The notes below the pieces were generated by a model that saw nothing but the letters and a program-made list of their open reading frames with translations, was not told the origin of the DNA and searched no databases. Both the position numbers and the translations under genes were made by a program. 64,000 nt of DNA from Anaeramoeba flamelloides (taxonomy: Eukaryota > Metamonada > Anaeramoebidae): the NCBI GenBank assembly GCA_027625915.1, contig JANTQA010000047.1, positions 7,936,001-8,000,000 on the forward strand, read 5' to 3'. The number at the start of each line of letters is the position of its first letter. Within the stretch, counting starts at the first letter, position 1. Below, in pieces: positions 25,701 through 35,700 of the stretch.

Positions 25701-27292
25701 AAGATGATGATGATCAAGATTATGAGGATTATAATAATGGTTATAATGATTATGATGAATATTATAAATATAATGAAAACAGAGAAGAAATAGTAGATGA
25801 TCACGATAATGAAAATGAGGACTACGAAGAAGAAGATGATCATGAAGAAGATGATGATGATGAAAGGGGAAATAATTATCAAAAAAATAATAAAAAGGAA
25901 AAAGAAAATATAAAAACCGTTAAAAAAAAGAATAAAAAAGTGAAAATTGAAAAGGGGAAGAAAAAGGAAAAAATGAAAGTAAAAGAAAAAGGAAAAGTAA
26001 AGGGAAAAGTAACAGCAAAGGCAAAAGTAACGGTAAAGGGAAAAGAAAAAACTCAAAAAATAGAAAAAGAAAAAATTAAAATTAAAAAAGTGAAAAAAAA
26101 AATTAAAAAAAAAATTAAAACACAGGAGATTATAAACGAAAAGAAAAAACTAAATTCAAAAAAGAAAAAAGAAAATACAAATGATAAAAGGAATGAAAAG
26201 AAGAAAAAGAAAAAAGATATTTTAAAAACCCCACAAAAAAAATCAAAAAATACTCCAAAAAAATTAAAATCACAAAAAAAAACACCAAAATCAAACATCA
26301 AAAAAAAACGAAACAAAACACCAAAAAAAGAAACAAAATCACAAAATAAAAAAACAATTAATCAAAATTTAAAAAAAAAAGATAAAAATAAAAATGAAGC
26401 AACTAAAAAGAAGCAGCCAAGCAAAGTTCAAAATAATCAGAATAGCATAGACTTTGAAACAAATATTTTCTTAAACAGAAATAACAAGAAAGATAAAGAT
26501 CAAAATACTAACATTAATCATGGTGAAATAGCAAAAGACCCAAAAATCAAAAACCATCAAAAAAATATTTTGAAAAGTGTTATGAGTTTGCCTATGCCCA
26601 TCTCTAAATCTCACTCTATGCATACTGCCACCACCAGCACCACCAGCACCACCAGCACCAGCACAGATAGATTGGCATCAACATCAACTTCAAAACAACC
26701 ACAACGAAGATCAATAACATCAACATCAAGTTCTTTATTTACTTCTGCACTCAATCAATTAAATCAATCAAACAAACAAAAAAAATTACCGAAAAGTTTA
26801 TCCTTTGAACAACAGCCATCCATCTTTCAAAAGCATCTTTCGAATATTGCTTTATTCCCACCCTCGCGATCGAGTTTAAATAATAAAAATCAATCTTATA
26901 GTCTCTTTGGAAATAATTCAATGTCTAAAAGAGGAACAGCCAGACAATCAGAATACAAACACAGACCTCTTCGTGAAATTTTTGGTTCTGAAAGTAAATT
27001 TTCTTTTTCAAATTTTGGGGGTAATATTAATAACAATCAAAATAATAATAATAATAATAATAGCAATGTTCGTAGTAGTGGTAATAATAATAACAATTTT
27101 GGTAAATCATTTTTTTCTTCGCCTTCTCTTTTAGATTCGATCCCAATAAACCGTTCTCAATCTCAATCTCAATCTCAATCTCAATCAAATAGTTATGAAA
27201 AAAAGAAAAAAAAAACAAATTTTGAAGCAAAGCCCTTAGGAAATTATAGTTCTTTATTAGGACTATCTCTTTATCGAAAAAATAAAAAATAA
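19258..27292 (+). CDS. Giant TPR / three-RRM RNA-binding protein (2 exons)
   Basis: Exons 19258-19522 and 20094-27292 (intron donor GTTTGA, acceptor TTTTTAG, phase 1) give 2,487 residues. Residues about 20-200 resemble the TPR segment of ST7 and of bacterial TPR proteins (YLRATYLYAWSLWKGLNKLD, GVRFYLVALLLETERY). Residues about 785-895 are a TPR with all carboxylate-clamp positions visible (KQQGNELYK, YSNRALCY, KSLYRRAQAY), as in HOP/UNC45-type Hsp70/Hsp90 C-terminus binders. Three RRMs follow: about 1556-1625 (RNP2 LWVGRL, RNP1 YAFVDFE), 1733-1805 (LWIGNV, CAFVNFQ) and 1832-1905 (VLRLRGLPF, GDGFVAF; hnRNP F/H-like). Linkers are Asn-, Lys- and Glu-rich, with a poly-Asn run, a charged coiled coil before RRM1, an Asp-rich acidic patch and a Lys-rich/Ser-rich tail. 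It probably couples chaperone or protein binding to RNA binding; the target is unknown. I know of no protein with this order of domains. Confidence 0.9.
22677..22802 (+). repeat. AAT/AAC codon repeat encoding poly-Asn
   Basis: In-frame trinucleotide repeat within exon 2 of the TPR-RRM gene, encoding Asn with interspersed Ser. The opposite strand gives an artefactual poly-Leu frame. Confidence 0.95.
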
Positions 27293-27322
27293 TATCATCT
27301 TATTTCAGAATATATTAATAAA

Positions 27323-27323
<1 letters not shown>

Positions 27324-27359
<36 letters not shown>
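27324..27359. repeat. (TA)n microsatellite after the TPR-RRM stop codon
   Basis: About 18 TA units, 32 bp after the stop codon. It is flanked by inverted AATAAAGTATATA/TATATACTTTATT, so the transcript could fold here. Confidence 0.9.
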
Positions 27360-27360
<1 letters not shown>

Positions 27361-27554
27361 TTTATTATTATTATTTACTTATTTAATTTAGTATTATTTA
27401 TATTTTATTTTATTTTTTTTTTTTGAATTTTTCATTTTAGATATTTAAAAATATTTTCAATCGAAAATAAAATTTAATTATTTTTCTTAAAAATATTTTA
27501 TTTGTTTTTTTTATAATTATTTAAGAGAGGAGATCCAACAAAATTACATACTGT

Positions 27555-27830
27555 TTGCCGTTAGGTTTTCCAAAATTCAAAAGAATTGAGTAAAATACTT
27601 GATTTAACTCAATTCTTTTGAATTTTGGAAAAGTACTGTTAGGTTTTTTTTAATTTTTGAAAAAAACAAAAATTTATTCAATTTTTGGGTTTTTTTCTTA
27701 AAGTAAAAAAAACCTAGGTACTCTACAACATTCTATTTTAGAAAAAAATCTTAGATTTTACTCGATTCTTTCGAACTAAAAAAAACCTACGGAACTCTAC
27801 GGTGCTCTACAGCACTTGAAGGCAATTTCC
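27555..27830 (-). repeat. Palindromic tail (family C) downstream of LINE relic 1
   Basis: It contains a perfect 26-bp inverted repeat (27566-27591 with 27607-27632; TTTTCCAAAATTCAAAAGAA and complement) around a 15-base loop. The AAACCTACGGAACTCTACGG and CTCTACAGCACTTGAAGGC linkers follow. Read on the minus strand it begins about 170 bp after the RT zinc-knuckle relic, in the same order and spacing as the second relic at 31.2 kb. Confidence 0.8.
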
Positions 27831-27839
27831 TATATTCTA

Positions 27840-28130
27840 AATTTTTTATTTACAAATTTCAATTGAGAATCATAGATTTCTTTATCATGAATTAATAATC
27901 AGATAAATAATGAATCTTTATTTTGAATAATATGAAAGATATTATTCTTATAATTTTTTTTTTATTTGGATTTATTTTTTAATCTAAATTTTTCGATATT
28001 TTTCATAGAATGCACAGTCCCAAAGAAAATGATTGATATCTTCAATAATTTCTAGATTCAAAATAATTTTTGCATAAGTCACAAGATTTTTTTTTCAATT
28101 TATTCTTATCATAGATACAAGAACATCTAT
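27840..28130 (-). mobile_element. LINE relic 1: C-terminal RT zinc-knuckle fragment
   Basis: The minus strand encodes SCDLCKNYF (28086-28060 region) and, one frame away, NHFLWDCAFYEKYR (28034-27993). Together they show the C-x2-C ... H-x4-C pattern found after the reverse transcriptase of many non-LTR retrotransposons. The fragment is frameshifted, with in-frame stops, and heavily 5'-truncated. A related fragment lies in the opposite orientation at 31140-31425. Confidence 0.7.
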
Positions 28131-28209
28131 TTAGATAATTTGTGAAATTTCTTAATTTGAAAATTAATTTTGAGAATAACAAATTTTAATTTTTCTTTTA
28201 GTCGTTATC

Positions 28210-28560
28210 TTTTTTTGAATTTTAGAAATTAAAGAAAAATTTTTGAAATTTTCTTTTTTTTTTCTTGAATTAAAAAAAAAAACTTTGTTTGCTTTCCCCT
28301 AGTTTTCTGTTTATTTTACAAATAAATAGAAAACTCAAAAAAACCTAATGAAAATCAATAGATTTAACAAATAAATAGAAAACCTCAAAAAAACCTTGAA
28401 AACTTCACAAATAATACAGAAAACCTCAAGAAAAATACAGTTAGGTTTTTTTTACTTTTTGAAATAAAAAGAAAATTTATTTCATTTTATTTTTCATTTC
28501 TAAAATTAAAAAAAACCTAGGCACTCCACGGCGCTCTACAGCACTTGAAGACATGACTTT
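28210..28560 (-). repeat. Family C palindromic block, solo tail
   Basis: Contains tandem AATAGAAAACTCAAAAAAAC-type modules, an imperfect Ttttt-acttttTGAAATAAAaagAAAATTTATTTCATTTT hairpin, and ends in a CACTCCACGGCGCTCTACAG linker at 28518-28550. No RT fragment adjoins its upstream side, so it may be an independent insertion. Confidence 0.75.
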
Positions 28561-29359
28561 TTTTTGATATTATTGTTATATCGAATATTTTTTAAATATT
28601 CTTGACCTTTCAACCAAGAAATATTTATTATTAAGTTTTGTCGAAAATTATTTAGATTTGCATTTAATTATTTTAAATTTTCTATTTCCCAATAAATATT
28701 ACATTTTTATCTTTTTTTTTGGAAAATTTTAATTGTTCTGAAATATGTTCAAGCCACAAAAGTTCTATTTTTTTTTTTTTTGTTTGAGTTTGTTTCTTTT
28801 TTTAGAGATTGATATTCTGGCTTATTCATGTTTTACTTCTGTTTTATGAATTATTCTTCGGGAAGGTGATTTAATTTTTTAAAAATTTTATTTATCTTTT
28901 TTATTTATCGAAACTTCAATTCCTGTAAAATATTTTTGAGGTAAAATTAAAAATATCCAACATATCTAATATTGGCTAATGCATATCGATTTGAACATTT
29001 GTAATTTTATCTCATTAGCTAGCTTTTTTTGACTAAAAAATATGTTTTATTGTTTTAAAACTATCTTGAAACTTAATTTTATATGAGAAAAGATTTAAAA
29101 GTAAAAAACAAAAAAAAAAAAAAAAAACATTGCTCAAGATGAGAAACAAACAAATAAAAACAACTTAAAAATAAACTAATAAAGAATCTTGGAGATTTAA
29201 TAGCCAACAATTTCGTATATACTTTATTTTGAATAAATATTTGAATCAATATTTTTATTAAAATAATCTCAAAAACAAAAATATGAAAACATTCGTTATC
29301 AATAATTTGGAAATGATTATATTAATAAAGTTAAAAAAGAAATGATAATTAGAAAATAG

Positions 29360-29671
29360 TTACCAAAAATATACGGTTTCGTACCAAGGTTTTAAAGACT
29401 CATCATAAATATCTTTAAAATTATAAAATAAGAGATTGTATTCTTCCGTGGGGGAACTAAAAGAATGTGAATTTTTCCTTGCTTCACTTATGAAAAACCT
29501 ACCTACATAATTTGAAACAACAATAGATTTCTCCCTGTTAATAACAATGCCACTGTTCCATTCATAAACTGCCCTTTCGGGATGCTATAGAGAATAATAT
29601 AAGGTTGATTTTTTATTATTATTATTTTTTTTTGTATTAATTTAATGTTTTTTATGTATTAACATTCATAC

Positions 29672-29709
<38 letters not shown>

Positions 29710-32700
29710 TAAAAATAATAAAAAAATAGCCTGGGAATATAGATTGGACCCTTTTATGGTAATTTCCAAATCAAAAAAAGTTGAAAATTTTTTTTTCATT
29801 TTTAATTTTAATGAATTTCCTTTCATATTAAAGATGGGGGAGGATAAACAATATTTTAATTATCCACAATATAAACATAATACAATCTTAAAGATAATTA
29901 AGAAATCCCGTTTAATCGATATATTATATTACAATTTTAAAATATGCAAATCTATTTTTGAAAGAGTTTATTACAAAACATTCTTTTGCAATTTTAGATA
30001 AGAAATTTGAAAGTCTATACCTTAGAACACTAAATACAACAAATTTACAAAAATTAAATTGTATCAAAATTCCAATAGTTTGTTCCTTATTTTATTTTTT
30101 TGGATCAAAATAAGTTTAGTTTGAAGAAATAAATAAAGTTGAGGAAATTTTATGTTATCACAAATATTTACCAAGATTTTGTAAGAAAAATAAACTGAGT
30201 TTTATCACATTTCAATAAATTAATTAGCTATTTTCCAATCAAAGGACTCATTTGTAATAGACAAATTACATGTTTGAAAAAGTTTGAATGGATATTAGAA
30301 GAAAAATTTTATTTTGGAAATTTCAAAATTGAAATAATTTTTCACATTTTTGCACATTTTGTTTTTTTTTTATTTTGACACGTAATATATTTTTTTATTA
30401 CAAGATCGATATCCACATAGTAAAAACGGTTATTCAAAGGGTTCTGAAACAGTATAAAAATGATTGGTAAAGAATGAATTTTGATTTATATTGGAATTTG
30501 AGTTGGATCTAAAATAGAAAGATCAAAATGAACATTGTTTGTTTTTCTCAATGATAGCTGGATTAAGAATTTTAGTTTTTCAATTTTTAATAAAATCTAT
30601 TGATTTTTAAGTTTTTATTTAATACGCGTACCAAAATATTCTTTAATGTTTATAATTCTATTTATTTCTTATCTGTTCTTCAAAGCTCAATTATTTTTTA
30701 TAATTAACCTTTGTGATTTTTTTGGTACCTTTTACAGAAACAAAGCTTTGTTCCAGAAATAGATAAAATTTCGGGTTTTTAATCAAATACGAAGAATCAG
30801 AAAGTTGAAATAAAATAAAAAAAAAATATTAATCTCTAAAAAAAAAAAAAAAATTAAAAAACAAATTAGTATTATAACAAGACCGCTTATACTTAAATCT
30901 GAAATTAAAATAAAGGGGCTGTATAAAGAAAAAATTTCTATAAAATTTCGAAAGATAAAATATTTTTAGTAAATATTCCCTTCAAATCCAAGATACCATT
31001 CAAATTTTGTTTTCAAAAACATTACTTGTGACACAAATAATGATATTTTTAATAGTAACATTATGTTAGATTTGTTCTTTATTTATTTATTGATTTATTT
31101 GAAATTATTCAAGTGGATACCTTAAAAAGAACGATCGGTTTTCTTTAATAAACAAACAGAGAAAAAGGCAACATGAAAAAGGAAAAATTTAGAAATTATT
31201 GAAGATATCGATCATTTTCTTTGTGACTGCCCATTCTATGAAAAAAATCGAAAAATTTGGGTTAAAAAATAAATCCAAATAAAAAAAAAATTATAAGAAT
31301 AATATCTTTCATATTATTCAAAATAAAGATTCATTATTTGTTTTTTCAGTAGTTAATGATAAAAAAAAATATGATTCTTTATTGAAATTTCTAAACAAAA
31401 AATTAGAAATTAGTAAAGTGTATAGAGTTTCAGGAAGTACCATAGAGTGTTGTAGAGTACCTATATTTTCCAAAATTCAAAAGAATTAAGAAAAATCTAT
31501 TGATTTTATAAATAAACAGAAAACTCAAGAAAACCTTAAAATTGTTTTCAAAAATTCAAAAGAATTTATTATAAATCATAGATTTTGTTCAATTCTTTTA
31601 AATTCTAGAAAAGCTAAAGGAGATTTTCTTGAGGTTTTTTGTTTTATCTGTGAAGTGTTCTCGGTTTTTTTGAGGTTTTCTATTTTATTTGGAAAGTGTT
31701 CTAGGTTTTTTTTTTACTTTTTGAAATAAACAAAAAATTTTAATAAATTTTCGGTTTATTACAAAAATTAAAAAAAACCTAACGAAAATCTATTGATTTT
31801 ATAATAAATAGAAAACTCAAAAAAACCTAACGAAAATCTATTGATTTTTCAAATAAACAGAAAACTCAAGAAAACCTAATGGTGTTTTTTTTTTTTTTTT
31901 TTTGATTTTAGAAATTAAAGGAAAATTTTTGAAAATTTCTTTTAATTTCTAAAAAAAAAAAAAAAAAAAAAAACGAACAACTGTAAGAGGAAATTAATTT
32001 CCTCCCTTCAAAATAAAAATAAAAATAAAAATAAAAATAAAATGAAAATTTTACCCATTGTGAGGAATAAATAGGATAATTATATGCTTCTACTGTAGAA
32101 ATAAAAGGTTTGCCTTTTTTATCAACATTTGTTGAAATTATTCTGAAGAATTCTTTGTATTTTTTAAATGATTCGTGTTTATTAGATTCACTTGAACTGA
32201 TTCCATATGAATGCTGATTTATAGTTACTTTATAATTTTGTAAATTGTAAATAACTTCGCTTGAAGCTTGGCTAAATAATCTTGAATCTTTTAATTCGTT
32301 GGTAAATTTCAAAGGATAAGAAATGTTCTCTGCAGAGAAGCTATCTAATATTTTATAATCACCTGTCGCATAAACAGCTAATTGTTCAAACCCTAAACAA
32401 GTTCCCCATATTGGAACAGTTTCATTGTGTTTGTCCTTTGCCTCTATGGTAAGATTAAATAAATAATTGCATACTTGGATAAATCTACATTCAGGAACAA
32501 TATCGGTTGAACCTCCTATTATTTATCAAATAATCAATGAATTTTTTTTTTTTTTTTGTTAATTTTTAAAAATTTTAATTCCAAAATTTATTTCTTTTAA
32601 CATTGCTAATTCACGATTCAAATCAACTTTTTCAAAACAGAAATTTGACGAGTATTATCCCATTTGTAACTTAAATTCAATGGTTTGACGAAAATAAAGA

Positions 32701-35700
32701 GGATTGTGGGAAAAATTCAAGGATGTTAATTTTCAAAACTTTTCAGGATAACTCAAAATTTGGAAAAGAGAAAAGGTTTTTTGTATAATTCCAAAAATTT
32801 AGAAATAAACCATAAAGGTTTGAAATTTTAAATAATGAATATCGACTTTACCTTCTTTAAAGCCGTTAAATATGAAGTTATCCATAAAATTAATACCCAT
32901 TTAACCTCAAATTTAGATAGTCCTTAAATGAGAAACACTTTTCTCTTGATCTTTTTCTTTTATTTTTTTTTTTTAGTAATTAAACTAAATTTCATAATAA
33001 ATGTCCCAATTTATTTTTATTTTTATTTTACTATTTTTTAAGAAGAAAAACAAATATTTCTAGTGTATAGAACTGAATATTAAAATAGAAATTTTTTTAT
33101 TAAAATAGATAACTTCAATTTATAAAAATATTTATTTTCAAAATTTGATTTTTAATGGGTCAATGATTTTGAAATTGGGTTTGGTTTCAAAGAAATAAAT
33201 TCCAATGGGAATTTCATTTTCTTTGAATAAACTCGTGTTTTATTTTTAAAAAGGGAATTTTATCTTTTTGGTTTTACAATGACAATTCTCAATGAAAAGA
33301 ATTTTTCAGAATTTCAAAAAAACAAAACTGAAATAAAAAATTTTATCACATTTAAATACCAAAGAAGGGTGGTAGTTGTGGTAAAATTTCAAGTTTAAAT
33401 TGTTGTAAATTCTAAAATTTGAATATAAATATGCTAGTTTTGAAGTGTTTGTCACTAATGGATGCTTTTTGAGATCTCAATGATTTGTCTTTTTCATTCT
33501 TTTGGGGTTTTTATGAGTTATTTTAATATCCAAAATATTATAAAATCATCTGATGAAGTTCTTACTCGGAAAAATTTTAAAGCCCTAGTACCAGTATAAA
33601 AGCAAAAAATGTCCATTTTTTATTTCTCATTTTTTTTTAAAATTAATTGTTTTGGAATACCTTTAAGTTATATTTTTGAACCAATGATTTTGCTAGGTTT
33701 GAAGAGTAATCATTTTTACATTCCAGACAACCTTTTGTTCATGGGGTTTTTGAAAAAGGAGATTAAAAAAAAAAAAATGACAAAAAAATGAGACATTTTT
33801 TGCTTTTATACTGGGACTAGGGCTTTAAAGGGTTATTTGAATAATAATAAATTAGATTAAATTAAATTAAATAAATTTTGGGACTAAAAAAAAAAAAATC
33901 TGTTCCAAATTGAAGAAATTTATGAACCGGTATATATAAAACAAGAAAAAGACCTTTATTTTTTCTTTTTCTAAATTTGAATTTTTGGTTTTAGATCTTC
34001 AAATGTCTTAAAAAATTTTTTTGTTACAATCATTTTAAAAAAGTGTGAGCAAAAAAGTTTTCAAAAGTATCTTGAAATAGACGACAAACTTCAAAATACC
34101 TATATTTTGGGTTTTATCAAATTTTTTTTTTTACCAATATCCCTTAAAGCAGCCGGATAACTTTATTAGTCCCCATTTTCAGTCATCTATTAAAAAACTT
34201 TTTGACACACTTGTTTAAAATGAATAGATTTTAATACTGGTATTTGAACTTTAAACGGGATATATTTTCATCTCCTTCTTGTTTTGTAATTCTTCAGAAT
34301 CTGTTATTTACTGGTATTTGACATTTAAATGGGATAAAATTTATATGGATTTTTTTATTTTTCTAATTACGAAATCTCTTTTCATTAAGTATTCTTGTCG
34401 AATTAAAACTTTTTTCAATTTTTTCCACCCTTAAGGGAGTAAGTACATTTTACCATTTTGAAAAATTTTAATTGTGTCAACATTACTGAAAAATATTTTT
34501 TGAGTGTCCAAAGATATTGAAACTTTTGAATCAAAACACCATTCGCCACTCTATTTGTGAAAAGAAAACGAGCCCAAAATGAACCAGAGTTGAATCTTTA
34601 ATTTTTCGATTTTTTTTACATTTTTTTTGGATTAAATTTTTGGTTTTATTAAATTTAGTTTTGGATCTAGAGAAATATGTTTATATGAATGAGTGAAATT
34701 AATCAAACAGTAAACCAAAAAAATAGACCCGAAAAGGTGTGCATTTGAAACAAATATTTTCTTTTAGAATACCAAAAAGAAAGATCACCTCTCCAAATAA
34801 ATTTGTTGAAATTAAGTAATGAGAAAAAAAAATCAATAAAAGCCTATTTTCGAAGATTTATTTTCTTTAGTGTTCTTAATTTGTATGAATCCAAACAATT
34901 TTTTACCTTGAATTTTTTGCACCATTACTATTTATTATTATTTTACCAAACATTTTTACAAATTAACTTTCAAAATTCTAGTTTCAAATATTTTTATCAA
35001 ACAATGCCAAAACAAAGAATACTATTTCAAAAATTAAAATAGAGGGGTTGAATTCTTGAAATTAAAAAAACAGTTACAAAAGATTCAACCCAAAGAAAAT
35101 AATTGAAAAATTCTTGAAAAAATTTCAATCAGATTCAGAATTTTTTTGAGTTCTCATTTTAATGGAAAATAAAGAATTATCAAATCAAACGTTTTTGTCC
35201 AATAAACCCTTACTCTCAAGAAGAATTTAATAAATACGCTATTTTTCGTGAACAAAAACTAGAATTAGATGAATTAAATGAAAATAGCATTTTTAAATCA
35301 TTTTGGTTATTCTTTAGAAATAAAAAGTAATTTGTTTATCAAAAATTTTACAAACAAAATTATTTTCATAAAGAATTAAAAACAAAACCAAATTAAGAAT
35401 AAGTAATTGTGCCAAATGTTATAGATAAGATCAAGAAATAAATGTTTTTTATTTATTTTTTTTCTTAATCAATTTTTTCATTTTTTTGAATTCCATTTTT
35501 TAGTTGGTATGAAAATATTTTATACGAGGATATATTCCACTCTAGGATTTATTAAAATGTCAATGTATTTGACTAAAGAAATGATATTGAAGAATTCAGT
35601 TTCGCATAAATGGTGGCACTTAAAAAATGAAAAATGTACTTACCCTCTTAAACAAAACGAAAATAAAGAATAATATTTCAAAAATTAAAATAAAGGGGGT

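Larger units (their letters stand above)
27293..29359. other. Convergent intergenic region, TPR-RRM / GGH
   Basis: Contains a (TA)n tract at 27324-27359, family C palindromic blocks at 27555-27830 and 28210-28560, and a LINE relic between them. From 28560 to 29359 the sequence is plain AT-rich DNA with no gene visible. Confidence 0.7.

Noticed and set aside
25562-26056. Antisense Ile/Phe-rich hydrophobic frame
   Set aside because: Opposite strand of the Asp-rich and Lys-rich region of the same exon.
29744-30001. 85-codon frame in GGH intron 4
   Set aside because: No similarity, AT-driven composition, and no splice sites that would include it in GGH.
33609-33791. 60-codon frame in GGH intron 3
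   Set aside because: Lies entirely within the TTAA-type MITE and includes its inverted repeats.
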